Assembly: GCA_951799445.1 (NCBI GenBank)
Contig: OX637289.1
Span: 48,522,264-48,586,263 of the forward strand
DNA: 64,000 nt
DNA from: Pseudisothecium myosuroides
Lineage: Eukaryota; Streptophyta; Bryopsida; Hypnales; Lembophyllaceae
Direction of reading: 5' to 3'
Part shown: positions 51,995 to 63,967 of the stretch, in pieces
How the letters are laid out: each line of letters begins with the position of its first letter
How positions within the stretch are numbered: position 1 is the first letter of the stretch
Notes under the pieces: model-generated
What the model was told of the DNA's origin: nothing
Database searches by the model: none
Seen by the model: the letters and a program-made list of their open reading frames with translations, nothing else
Made by a program: the position numbers and the translations under genes

Positions 51995-54520
51995 AAGAAT
52001 ACATAAAAATCACGAAGAACACTTGAACAAGTGCAGAGTGCCACACAAGTTGTTTGTAAGTCAAACTTAAAAAAATACATGAATCTTAAATTTAAAAAAG
52101 ATAATAACAAAAAATATTTGTATTGAAGAAAAAAAAGTTTTCAATTCAATATATAAATCAGTTAAATATTATCTATATAATTAAATAAATTTCCAAAATG
52201 ATTTTAAAATACAAAAATTAAATATTCTAAACAATCTTCAATGCATATATTTCAATTTAATGGTAAATGTGTTGTTTTATTTAACTTTTTATTAGGATAT
52301 TTTCAAATTAAAATAAAATATTTAATCCTTTAGCATTATTGAAGGAAAAAAAATCAATCATGATAAATTGATTGTAAACTCTATATAGTGAATGAAATCA
52401 ACTAAAATGAAGTAAAAATAAATGAAATCATATAGTGAAATGAAGGAAATATAAAATGATTGCAAAGCAATGTAGTCATTTTATTTGTACAAAAGAAAAC
52501 ATGTGTTTAAATAGGAACATATATAAATGAAAACCAATGCTTTGTAAAAAGCATGAATATGACAACTAAATTCTCTAAATCATCATAGTTTTACATGTAT
52601 GATAAATCTATATATTAAATGAAATACACATAAATTCTAACATGAGTGTATATAATATCTACTACATTTTTGTTTTCCTCTTTTGTCTTCATCGTTCTTC
52701 TTTTGTTTTTAATTGAAATTGATCCGGGATAAGGAAATTAGAATTTCCAAGGCAGTTTTCTACTTGACAATAATATTTCCATTGTATTGCAAACTTTCCC
52801 AATCAACTATAGTTCAATTGTTTGTTTTCATTTTGATGATGCAATAAATATGAAAAAAAATTGAGTCTCTTTTTCAAAATATGGAGTGCCTTTTGCTGCA
52901 GATGGTATGATTGTCGAGTCAATGTCTTTAAGACTTGAAAATTGACTACAAAGTCGAGGCTCATATATAGATTCTAATCTTGGTACTTGTAAAGAATCTA
53001 AATCAACCAAAGGCAAGTCATGATTTCAAGTTTGGCTTGCGTCTTGACTTCTTCAATGATATCTTAATAAATATCACCTACAACATCAAAATTAGAAGAT
53101 GATAGGATTGAAAGTTGAATTTTCAAATACTTACTATGTCTTGTAAATTGTTCATGTGAATATGTAAAATCTCCAAATCTCCTTGGAAGTGTTTATATTA
53201 TTTTTGAATGTTAGACCTATTTTTTTTCAATTGACTTCTCTTTAAATTAAAAGGCCAAACTATTAAACTTTAAAAAATATAAAGTACACATAGCATGACT
53301 CTTTTGGAAAAACATTGTTTTTTTGTTGCAAATTCTATTAATTTTACGGGGGGGTCAATTAGAAATTTTTAGCAACAACGTGCGGTATAATATAGGGAGG
53401 GATTCTTTCGTAGTGTCAAAAACTTAGAAAAAACTTAGGAATAATATACGATGTACAAATTAGTATATTTTCACTTCAAAGTAAGATACATAGGTCAATA
53501 ATACCTCAAATTTAAAAAAATTAGATCTAAGATACCCTCAAAGATATATCTCCTAGGTATTTCATGTGAGTAGGTTCAATTCCTAGTCTACTGATCTGCT
53601 AAGTTGGATGAAAAACTGTTCTTTACCATCCACGAAGATGGATGAATGGGGACTTTTGTGCGTGGGTTTACGGGATTGTTTACAATTCCTTTACTGCCTT
53701 CAATTTCCATGTGTTGTCGCTGCTGTGAAGGCGCTGAGTATGTTGAATTTGGAGGCAGGAATTGAATGTGATGTGGTTTAGGTGCTGAATTGGATGGCAG
53801 GGTTTGAATATTATGCCGATGGAGGTGTTGAATTTTTAGAAAGGGATTCAATGTACTTAGGGTTTAGGGTGGATTTTGCAGCCAAGAGTTCAATTTGATT
53901 TGAGTTTAGGGTTTTTGCAGGTTTACGTTAGGATTTAGGGTTCAGTTAAGGTTTAGGGGCATCCGCAGCTGCAACATGCTAGGAGTAGAAAAACTTGGTT
54001 TCTACATGTAGTTTGGCATTATGAATCTTTTCCAATTTTATGGGCCTTCTCCTCCCCATTTTTTTGGGCTTACTTTAGTTTACCATATTTTTTCCAGTTT
54101 TCAATTTTTTCATTTCCCATTTTTTTTAATCCCCATTTTTTTTCATCTCCATTTTTTTTTCATCTCCTTTTCTTGGGGGAGGGGGCGCGGACGTTAGTGC
54201 ATTATTTACTTTCATTCCCATTTTTGGGGGGCTAAAGGTATTGTTTTTCCCTCTATTTTTTCTCCATATCATTTTATTTTGTCTTTAATCTTTGTATTTT
54301 CCTTTTTCAATTTACATTTTTTTATTATAATAAAGTAAGGGTATTGAAAATTTCCCCTCCTTACAAATTTAAAGTAATGGTACGGGGGCCTAAAATACCC
54401 TAAATTCCAAAATTAGGTAATAATAGGGACCATTTAATTGATCCTACAAATCTAAATATCCCCCCAAAAGAAAATTCTAGCCGCACGTGGTACCCAAACG
54501 TTTATATGGTGACCCCCCCC
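51995..54520. other. AT-rich intergenic DNA, no supported gene
   Basis: Short frames only. 53860-53960 holds several TTTAGGG-like words (GTTTAGGGTGG, GTTTAGGGTTTTTG, GATTTAGGGTTC), scattered rather than tandem. 54030-54200 is T-rich with repeated CCCCATTTTTTT. Confidence 0.4.
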
Positions 54521-54524
54521 TGTG

Positions 54525-54760
54525 ATTAATTTTTGGACATTGAAGTATCATTCTTATTCCTAAACAGAGTAAGAGTTAAAAAAAATATGCTATTCAATTC
54601 ATTTCTGGACATTAAAGTATCATTCTTATTCCTAAATGCAGTAAGAGTTCAAAAAATATGCAATTCTATTCATTTATGGACATTAAAGTATCATTTTTAT
54701 TCCTAAATAGAGTAAGAGTTCAAAAAAATATGCAATTCATAGTCATTTGGAAAGACCTTT
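54525..54760 (+). repeat. ~71-bp tandem repeat, three units
   Basis: TGGACATTAAAGTATCATTC followed by TTATTCCTAAATAGAGTAAGAGTTC starts at 54534, 54606 and 54677. Confidence 0.85.
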
Positions 54761-56143
54761 TACATGAAATGAAAAATTGGGCCACGAAATATGCATTGTA
54801 CTTAATGGCCATAAGTAATAGAATTTGTGCGTGGAGTCACTAGACAAAAGAAATATTAAATCAAAATTTGAAATAATTATTTGCAAGACTTTGGATTGCA
54901 TTGACCAAAGCACATGAAATTGGTGCTTCTTTTTTTGTAAATTTCAACATGAACACTATAGAGTTTTATTACTAATATTAGGACTTGCATCTTTATTAAA
55001 GTAGTCTTACTAATACATTAGAAGTTTATTTAGAGAGCTTATACGTGGGGTAACGATAGGAAAAAACAATACTTAAAAATATTTTGAACCCTTAGAAATG
55101 GTGCTGGTTGACATGCCAAATTTGTGCTCCATTTTGTTTCTCACCAAGAACGCTAGAAAATTGTATTGGGATTGCATTTTAAGTCACTCTTAGGTTAGAA
55201 GTTTAATATTAACATATATACGGGATGAAGAGCCCAAAAAATATAAGTCTACAATGTTTGCAAGACTTTGGAATGGTGTAGTCTCACAATCATGACATTT
55301 AGGCTTTTATGGACATTGCCTTAACATGTGATATCCATGGTGACTAAAGCTTCCTTTAATCCAATGAAATCCTTTTTCTAAAATAAGGTTTGTAAATAAA
55401 AAATTTGGTAACAAAAACATATATTTTCTCGCAATGGCTTTTGCGGATGAATAACCTATTCAGGATTTCTCTCTAATAAGGTTTTAGAGTATATATTCTC
55501 AAAGTAAATGAGTACAAGAGTCATGAAACATTTTTATTGTATTTGAAGGAGCATTTTTTTGGTGAAATGAAAGCTTCGTCCAAAGAAAAGAAAACATATT
55601 TGTTACATTGTCCTTTAAATTTACAATGAAGTTATTTCTTTAGTAGTTTAACTTAAAGATAGTTTTGTGGAAATTTTATATTTACTAAGTTGAGCTTCGG
55701 GTATTGAATACTTAGCTTTGGTTTAGGGTGGAGGCTTGGATTTTGCTTGGGAGATGAGCCAGACCTCAGCTTTGGATCCGATTAGTAGGTTCAGTTAGAA
55801 AACAGGTTTGGATCCAAAGCAAGGTAGGTTCGGCAATCGATTTGGCGGCTTGGGACAGGGTTGGAGGTTCATCTTCCTCCTTGCGCTCTGGATCTCAAGT
55901 TTTTTGAACCTTGAAGTTCTTTTGTTGGGTATTTTTTTGCAGCTTAGGGTGTTGTTCGTGTGTTGTTTCTCTTATGGTGTGTTCTCGTGTGTTGTTGTAC
56001 ATAGAGTGCTTTGAGAAAGTGACTGTGGATTTTGCATCTTCTGTGTTTTTAGGTTTACAATTTCTTTGTTACTACCCGCGTGCGCCTTGGCGAGGCAGAA
56101 CTTTGTTCTCCTGGATCTTGAGTTTGTGCTTTAGTTTTCTTCA
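54761..56143. other. AT-rich intergenic DNA, becoming GC-richer after 55700
   Basis: No supported gene. From about 55700 base composition changes and several short plus-strand frames occur (55808, 56344), but none has recognisable content; this may be a non-coding transcript or 5' leader. Confidence 0.35.
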
Positions 56144-56254
56144 GTGTGGGGACTCCTATATGTTGAATGTGGGGACTCCTGAGTGTTGAATGTGGGGACT
56201 CCTGAGTGTTGAATGTGGGGACTCTTGAGTGTTGAGTGTGGGGACTCTTGAGTG
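56144..56254 (+). repeat. 23-bp tandem repeat, about 4.8 units
   Basis: TGTGGGGACTCCTGAGTGTT plus GAA, repeated head to tail with single-base differences. Confidence 0.9.
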
Positions 56255-56979
56255 TACGCATTCTATTGCTGTTTAGTGCACCACTTGCGATTTAGAGCAG
56301 TTTGTGGAATTCTAGTATTGCATAGTGTTTACAGCACTTGTGAGTGGAGGGAGAAGCCGTGCCGCATGGAAGGAGAAGCTGCGCAAACTTGGTGGAATTG
56401 GGGAGCTGCGGAGGTCTTGGCCAGAAAGCTAGAATTTGGAGTTTGGCAGAATCTCCGACATTTTTTGGAGCGAATTTTGAACATTGCCATTTCTGTGCAG
56501 GTATTCAGATTACTCCATTCTCCTTACAAGATATAGTGGGGTTTAGGATTTTGGGTGTTTACTACTTTTTCTTATCTTGCGTTCCTGTGAGTGCAATGCA
56601 TCTTCGAACTCTGATTTTCCTACGACAAGTGGTTGCAGGGTTCAGTTCACTTCATTTAGGCGTTGCAGATTTTGATTTGGAGGAGTTGAGAAGATTGTAC
56701 AACTTATTTTGGCTTCAAGGTATCTGATCCCAAATTGAGCTTGTCTTCAAACTTAGCATTCTGTAATTAGAGTCTTAGCTATGTTAAATTACTACTTTAT
56801 TTATGAATTCTTGGTTGCAATGTACAATTATTGAATGGCACAAATAGTCATTCTCAGAAGATAAGCATTGCTTAGCAAAGAAATTAAATAGCATGGAGTG
56901 TAGCAAACGACGTATAGTAACAGAATTAGGGTTTAGATAGGGATAACCTGTTACTCGCACATTGAATACTGAATCCACA

Positions 56980-57238
56980 TTAACTTTGAGTCGTGGCTAA
57001 ATTAGCCTCAATTCAAAGCTAAAGTGGACAAAGAAAATGTAGGAGCGCATACCAACTTGTTACTTGAACATTGAAAACCCATTCTACATTACCTTCGAGC
57101 CGAGGCTAAATTAACCTCGACTTGAAGCTAAAGTTGATAACAGACATAGATGCTTAAACCAACTCGTTCCTTGCATATTGAATACGAGTTCCACATTAAC
57201 TTCGAGTCGAGGCTAAATTAGCCTCGGCTTGTAGTTAA
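56980..57238. repeat. Three tandem ~108-bp units, each with two abutting 21-bp palindromes
   Basis: Palindrome pairs at 56980-57000/57002-57022, 57089-57109/57111-57131 and 57196-57216/57218-57238, members of a pair one base apart. Half-sites read TTAACTTCGA, TTACCTTCGA or TTAGCCTCGA and their mirror images. Confidence 0.85.
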
Positions 57239-57331
57239 AGGTAACCACAAAACGTTGAATCCAAAACCAACTACGAATGATCTCCAAAGAACCCACTCAT
57301 ACGAATTTTATCGCACCCAGGTCACTATATA

Positions 57332-58083
57332 TTAGCTTCACATCGAAGTAAATTTGACTTAATAAAGATTTGTCTCCGATACTCATCTATAGGTTAAGTA
57401 AAACAATATAATAGTTCGAGAGACTCGACAGTACCCTCGACAATACCCTTGAGACCAAGGTTATTAGCCATGACACAAAGTCAAAGAAACTTCAAATAAA
57501 TATTCTTGATCTCAAATGATAGAATCCAGTCCCAAAGGAGTTATATTGCAATTACCTTACCAAATATTAGCTTCGAGTCAAAGGCAATTAACCCTAAGTT
57601 GAAGAATATCTAGCAATGCTCAACTTGTGGTCCATTGCAAATTATAAATATATAATAATATGGTTACCGTAGTAATCAGAATTCTGGAATCCAAGTTGAT
57701 TAATCTACATTTCCAATGAAAATTAGGTAATCTGACTCGAGGGTACATCATAATTTTAAACATTGATAGAGCAAACTTAACCCTGGAAAACGATAGTATC
57801 CAAGTAGCTTACATATGCTTCAAAGGTACCGATTTCTAGAAATACAATACTTAAAATGATCCTCTAGAGCACTGCAAAGCTTGGACATTAGCTTCAAGTC
57901 GAAGTTAATAAACAGAGTCACTGAATTTAGATCCTTTTTGACCCCAACGCTTTTCCAGTACTATGTAGTAAACGTTGTTGAAGACCATCCAAAAAAGAGA
58001 GACTGAATAAATTAAAACAAAGTATAATGTGTAGACCAAGTTGTACGATGAAGTTGTAGTAATTAACTTCGAGTCAAAGCTAA
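57332..58083. repeat. Further 21-bp palindromes upstream of locus B exon 1
   Basis: 57332-57352, 57567-57587, 57888-57908 and 58063-58083, of the type TTAGCTTCRA, a central base, then the mirrored half with one to three mismatches. The last ends two bases before the open frame of exon 1. Confidence 0.75.
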
Positions 58084-58084
58084 T

Positions 58085-59542
58085 TTGACAAACTTTCCTC
58101 CATCTGGCAGGCAAGTAAAGATGGAAGGAGGAGATGGATATGACTACTCATTGACCGTGCTCTTCATGGAGCCATTTGTGAATCTATTCAAGGACGAGCC
58201 CTTCCTTGAAGAAATGGCAAACTTGTATGGGAAGCTCTGGCAATTTAAAGAGCATACTGTGGCGTGGTTGTTCGGTATTATCCAATTTAAGGACTACGTC
58301 CATCTTCGATATTGAGTTCAAAACCAACCCAACTTTCTCCCATGGAACCTGAACGAGAAGGTGACTGTCATTGAGGCGGTCAGGGAAAACTATGTTGTAA
58401 TCACTCTTCAGGAGGTGGACGTGGATGGCAATGAGGGAGAACACTGCCATTCAATTGTCATAAATCTAAACGACTCGTGGGCAAAGTTTGACTTCTAGGA
58501 CATTCAAACATTTGTTGAGGTGTCTCAAATTGACTACCTCATAAAAACCTTTGAAGCTGCAAAGTACTTGCCCTGGGTTGATGACACGGCAACTATAAAT
58601 TGCCAGAGATTGAATAACATCTGGCGTGCGTTAGATCGACATGCCTACTAAAATGTGAAGCCCGCGCTAAGAGTAACCCAGAACGAAAAGAAGAAAAAAA
58701 GTAGATCTGTGGAGAAAGAGACCACAAAGTCTGCTACCATTGTATCTGTTAGCGTGGCAACCTCATACGGGCAACAACGAGTTCAATCCCGCAAGCAACC
58801 AGAGACTGTATCCAAGGAAGCGAGAGGATCAAGTACTAAGCTTCGGAAGACTACCACAACAAGAATATAAACTATTGCTGGAAGTTCCGGATCGGCGTTG
58901 ACAAATGTTGCTCAGCCAACCCCGCCACCAAAGTCCCTCAAAGACGCAGACAAGTTTGCTGAATTCTAGCGGTCATTTTGGGTTGACCATGAATCTTGCT
59001 ACGTCCTGGGAATGAACCCATTCGATGTGCACATCGACAAGTGTATCCCAACAAAGGATAGGTACGTCATTCGAAGACTAGAGGATGATATTCTGAGGTC
59101 GGTAAAGCGAAATTTGCTTCAATGTGGCGACATTTGAAAACGCCAACGCCTCTGTGTGACTCTAGTCGATGAGTTTGATAGGTTGCTCAAGGCTCCTCCA
59201 AAGAAAAGGGAGGAAATCAAAGACGGCAAATTTATGATCATAAACGGCCAACATAGTGTCCAAGCTTCAAAGGACCTTCAGACTAAAAAATGCGGTGAGC
59301 CCCGTCGCACTGATCTGAGAACGTGGGGGGCATACATTGTCTAGACGCTGGATCCAGCAAAGTTGATGAACATATCCCAGTTCTTAAACTGTACAAACCG
59401 CCTGGACCATGCCCAACCTACTTGGGGAAGTCAATTGATCAGCTCCCGAAACATCTGGATCGATTACTGTCGACCTACTCTAATTGGCACTGATCCGGTG
59501 GATAGAAGAAACAGATCCATTCTTAGTGATCTGAACTATGGG
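58085..59542 (+). pseudogene. Locus B exon 1: N-terminal domain, linker and ParB-like domain
   Basis: One reading frame can be followed for 1,458 bp without any frameshift, but with seven in-frame stops (58313 TGA, 58496 TAG, 58649 TAA, 58868 TAA, 58967 TAG, 59135 TGA, 59342 TAG). The N-terminal 190 codons (DYSLTVLFMEPFVNLFKDEP..., HCHSIVINLNDSWAKFDF) match nothing I know and have no counterpart left in locus A. The ParB-like part reads HIDKCIPTKDRYVIRRLE then KFMIINGQHSVQASKDL (59220-59275), aligned with locus A; the paralog has Gln opposite 58967 and Trp opposite 59342. Donor GGG|GTAAGC at 59542. Confidence 0.6.
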
Positions 59543-59549
59543 GTAAGCA

Positions 59550-59665
59550 TTACCTTTGACTTGAGGTTAATTGTTTTGGCTTACTGCAAGTTGTATTTGT
59601 ACTTTATATTGTGTAGTTTATTTTTTTATGTATGCTCGGGTCAATTACCTTCGACTCGAAGGTAA
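59550..59665. repeat. 21-bp palindromes in intron 1 of locus B
   Basis: 59550-59570 (imperfect) and 59645-59665 (perfect: TTACCTTCGA-C-TCGAAGGTAA). The perfect site is identical to the one at 61218-61238. Confidence 0.9.
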
Positions 59666-59713
59666 TGTAGGAAAACATTTTCACTAACTAAATTGTTGGC
59701 ATTGGATGAGCAG

Positions 59714-61043
59714 ATTTTTGCCACTGCCGTTGTAAAATGATTTCAAAACATTAATCTAGACAAGGACGGAGTGCAAGTAAAAGCGCCAACTAATCTTAAA
59801 GCTGAAATTAAGATCATCACGCTTCGAGATGATATCTGGAAGCACTGGAAAGACTTCCTCACGTTACATTTTGAAGGCAGACTCATCGATCCGGTGACTA
59901 AAGAACTATTTTGGGACCTGGACAAGTACAAGAATAAGTCTTTTTCCTTGAAGAAAGAATTCTTCAAGCACCTCGGACACTTCATGGACAAGGATCTAGA
60001 ATTGTTCGCTCTACATCTCATCAATAAAACTCCAAAGCGACACAGGAATTATCCAAAAGTGTCCGTTGGTAAAACCAAGTATCTGGTGCTGGATAATCAA
60101 GCCACGCCCGACTGGGTGGAGAGGCGAACGAAGAAGAAAATTATCTTGATCGAGATGCTAGAAGTCAAGCCCACCCTAAACCTTCAAGACAGTCAGGGCA
60201 ACTTCGATGACAATGCCTGGAGGTCCTGGAAGAGAAGGCACAACTTCTCTTCGTCAACATGGAACTTTGTACTCTCCCAACTGCAACCCAAATTCTTTAG
60301 CCTATGCCTCTCAAATGACGCTAAACTGAGATGCGCAAATACAATGGGAGAGAAGTTTGCGGATGAGGTGACATTGTTTCAGAGGTTCATGAAGTTAAGT
60401 ACAGACTCAAAGAACCTTCTGAAGGGTGGTAGTTCCAAGGGCTAGATGCGAAGGTGCGAGTGTTGGTCCATTCCGAGCGGTATAAATACGAAAGACGGTC
60501 CCTCAACCTCGCTATCCTGGATGTTCGGAATCTGCAAAGACCAGTTGTCAAGGAAGGATCATCGGATTTGGTACCTTTTCTTGAATTTTTGGCGACTAGC
60601 CTCGAGCCGCTTGCCACTGAAGCAAGCACCAGTCCTGGCTATGGATCATTGGAAGCGATGATGACTTCCAAACAGCCACAAAGTTTGTGGCTTCCAAAAT
60701 GCCAGAGTTCGACTGCGTACAGTCCATATACGCTCCATGTCGGGCAGAGCGCCTTGGTAATATCTTGAACAGAGTGAAAGTGGCTCTAGATGTCCATCTG
60801 CTTTTTCTCTTTCAGAAAACAAACGTTTATGCTTCCTTTGTTTGAGACAGAGTGAAGGCGGAGTATCACGCCGCCGAGATTCTGTATTACCAAGACCCTT
60901 GGTTCAACAACAAGGCAAAGTGGCGGTTGTAGGCGTCCGAACTCCAAATGGAGTTCTACTTCAAGATTCTTCAATGTTTTGTTGTCCCGCAGGAGAATGT
61001 CCTGGGCATCTTCGTCGGAACCAAGTGTGTCCTAGCAGCCAAG
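59714..61043 (+). pseudogene. Locus B exon 2: methyltransferase-like region, decayed
   Basis: Starts after GGATGAGCAG, ends at AAG|GTAAGT, and has the same boundaries as locus A exon 2. LIDPVTKELFW, SLKKEFFKHLGHFMDKDLEL, TPDWVERRTKKKI and AWRSWKRRHNFSSSTWNFVL align closely with A. The motif IV position reads LNLAILDVRNLQRP and the motif I position ENVLGIFVGTKCVLAAK, so the DPPY and FxGxG changes predate the A/B split. Stops at 59738 (TGA), 60844 (TGA) and 60925 (TAG), and frameshifts near 60430 and 60650, disable it. Confidence 0.6.
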
Positions 61044-61050
61044 GTAAGTT

Positions 61051-61238
61051 TTACCTCAAGTCAAGGCTAACTCAAACTATATCTTGTACCCTTTGTATTG
61101 AACATCATGAATTCTTGTTCTCCATTATTAGTCAAGCTTTTACCTTCAAGTTGAAGCAAAGCCATCAGCACTACTGTAATTATCGTTCGTCTATACTGTT
61201 TCTCTACTTTTAGTTAGTTACCTTCGACTCGAAGGTAA
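61051..61238. repeat. 21-bp palindromes in intron 2 of locus B
   Basis: 61051-61070 (20 bp), 61140-61160 and the perfect 61218-61238. The first begins seven bases after the splice donor. Confidence 0.85.
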
Positions 61239-61290
61239 TAGTTATTTGAGTATATGTGAATGATTTTTTGATGTGTCTTATTTTCATTAG

Positions 61291-62117
61291 ATATATGGAG
61301 CCTATTTCTATGGACTGGTCGACAAGGAGATGACAACGAAACATCGGGTGATGGCAATGTCGACGGACTATCTAGATATGAATGATTTTCTTCATTCAAA
61401 TTCACTGTACTTCGCGAAGTACTTGCGTCCTTTGTATATGGATGCACTGGTGTTGACCTCTGTATCTCCAATGTCTGAGAATGATCTTGTTTCTCCAGCT
61501 TCATCTGATGATGATGCTGACCATAATACCCACGACGGTGGTGATCAAGTTGGTGAGATGTCCCTCGTCCACAGCGAGATTCAAGAGAAGGTTTGCCTGG
61601 CCTTCCAGATATTTACAAATACAGCAACAACGCCGAGCACATCAAGCGATGGGAGACCTGTTCTCGCGAGCCCATCGCAGTCCCCGATGTTGGCAATGAG
61701 GATATCAAAACTGACACTGAATTTGAAGAACTTCAGCGTCAGGCCAAATTACGCCATGTTCCTACACCCAAATCATTGTCGGTGGGAAATCAATTGGAAA
61801 TTGATGATTCCAGGCCTTCCGGGAGGCATAGGAAGCTAAAGTCTGTAGTTGCTGTCTCTTCCGGCCAAGATATAAATGACAAGAGCGCGGCGGTTGAACC
61901 TTCTTCCGGTCAGATCATCAAACAGAAGTCGGCCTCGGAAAGAAACAAGAAGAAGTCGACTTCAGCAACTAACAAGAAGAAATCGATTTCTGAGGGTACT
62001 AAGAAGAAATTGGTGTCTGAGGGTACTAAGAAAAAATCGGCGTCTGAGGGCACCCCAAAAAAGAAGCCTTCAACCGAAGGAGGCAAGAAAAAGAAATCCT
62101 TGGCCCAAGAACCTTAG
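61291..62117 (+). pseudogene. Locus B exon 3: end of methyltransferase-like fold and Lys/Ser-rich tail
   Basis: After TTTTCATTAG the frame reads IYGAYFYGLVDKEMTTKHRV then DMNDFLHSNSLYFAKYLRP, parallel to locus A exon 3, and continues acidic (SPASSDDDADHNTHDG). A frameshift near 61590 moves to the frame that ends at 62117 with about five copies of a ten-residue KKKSxSEGT repeat (61930-62100). The basic tail contrasts with the acidic tail of locus A, so this end evolves fast. Confidence 0.5.
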
Positions 62118-63534
62118 AAGGTGGAGTCGGTGGTTAAAGTGGTGATCACTAATTTGAGTGATATCGATGTCGTAACACGTGAAAGCACAAATCCTTTTTT
62201 TAGGCGTTTTAATAGACAAAACATCCAAAATGACCCGTGTATCGTTCCAAAGGATTTTACTTGTAGTTTCCTCAAAATTACCGAAATAGGATCCGGAAAA
62301 CAAAATCCAAGAAGAGAGGATCCGGATCTAAAACCGGGAAACTGCCTTTCTCACCTTTGTACTTCTAAAATATTCTTCCAATAAGCTTATACAATTTCCC
62401 ACCACTTCACCAAACGTGGAGGAGTGTCATTATCCTATGCCTCTCCCTATCCAAATTAACAACCTAGAGCGGATGCGGAATTAGAAGGAGTGTCAAAAGA
62501 CTGATCCTCTTCCAAACCCGGATCCGTACCCTGTATCCTTAGTAATCGATAATAGAAGTTTAACCTCGTATACGGAGGGGTCCGTTCTTAGATTAAGGAA
62601 AGACGCGTAAATCCTACCCTTCAAATGATTAGAGTGACTGAAGACTTCACTTAAAGAAAATAATAAAAAGACAAAAAAAGAATGGGACGCAAGTTCTTCC
62701 TCATAACTAACCCGGAAGCTAATCCGCGCCAGCAGGTCACTCAAGAAACCCCTACAATCCCCACATTATTACAATGACAGAACAATCCGGGTGCAAATCA
62801 AAGAGGAGTTCATGGTACCTTGCTAACTAGGAGATTCCTCCAACCTTCCAGTTCCTCTCTTCCGGTTGCAGCAAAACCTCTCAGACGTTGGTTTGCGTTT
62901 GTCCTTCCTCACAAGGACTCACCTAACCTAGGAATGGCTATTTCGCTCAGAAGACTCCCAAGAAACATCAGCAGATAGAATTTCCTCCAAGTACACAAAG
63001 TTTATAGAACCAATCCTCAATACTCTTAGACGCGGATCCGGACAGAATCTGGGGACGACTCTTCTTCTCAAATCTTCACCACCAAACTACCTGAACTCGC
63101 AATGATCAAAACACTACCTAACCCCTCAACACAAGACCAAGACTTTTCAGACCAGTACTCATGGAGTTGAAATTCAAGCTTTCTTTTCAGAAATTGAAAT
63201 AGGAAAACAAGACTATGAAAACGCCCGGGGTTGAAACTAACTTCCAACCCTAAATCCTAAACCCTAAATAACAACACAAGGGAAACCCTAAAGGTTCCCA
63301 GCAATCCAAAAATAAAAGACCAAAGAATGACACGCGTCATTCCTTATCCATCTAAGTTGACTTCCTACTAACCCAGCCGATCGGTTCCGCAAAATGTGGA
63401 TCTCAGATCCTAATAACCCGGAAAGTAAAGTCCAGGTGCATCATACTAAGAAGCAGCTAATTAACTGCTTTCTTTCTACTAAACACTTGAGTTTAATATT
63501 AACCATGCAAGGATTAACTCAAGAAACTTCTTAA
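62118..63534. other. Intergenic DNA with scattered GGATCCGG-type palindromes
   Basis: No supported gene. GGATCCGG or CGGATCCG words occur near 62290, 62318, 62515 and 63033, and a TCCGGA word follows near 63718, inside the next ORF. Telomere-like CCCTAAA words occur at 63248-63290 but are not tandem. Confidence 0.45.
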
Positions 63535-63967
63535 CTATTTCTTGGCCTTCTTTGGGATAGGTTCCTCTTTCACTGCTTCTTTCCGGGGTGGTTGTTTCTG
63601 GATTGGAGATGGCTTGACTCCCTTCGATGTCGTCTCCTTTGATGGCGTCTGGGTCTTACCCTTGAGCTTGGAAGGAGAAATCGTCTCCATTTCTGAATCT
63701 TCCTCGGATTTAGAATCCGGAATCGCTATTGGCTGGGATCTGGATCCCGTCGGGCTATCCTCTTTCTCCGACGTACTTGGCGACTCTTCCTCCTCTGAGT
63801 GGTAACTCACGGGGGATACCTCTCTGGCTCGCTTGACTGTTGTCTTCTTCTTTGTTGTGTTGGGAACCTTCGGTGACTGCTTTGAATCCTTACTTTGGGG
63901 GTCTCGAGGTCGGGTCCGGACTTCCGAGTCTTCTCCTTGGATCCAGATGCACGTACTGATCCCTCCC
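63535..63967 (-). CDS. Low-complexity charged ORF, 3' end of a gene extending out of the window
   Basis: A minus-strand frame open from about 63967 to the stop at 63535 (about 144 codons). Composition is Lys/Ser/Glu/Pro (EVSPVSYHSEEEESPSTSEK, then SPIQKQPPRKEAVKEE and a terminal PIPKKAKK). It resembles the disordered tails of loci A and B in style only. No domain visible; the rest of the gene would lie beyond position 64000. Confidence 0.4.

Noticed and set aside
53860..53960. Interstitial telomere repeat (TTTAGGG)
   Set aside because: Words are scattered and interrupted, with no tandem run.
56344..56727. A 127-codon plus-strand ORF
   Set aside because: Leu/Phe-rich translation without motif, in a region that looks like a non-coding leader; no splice or homology support.
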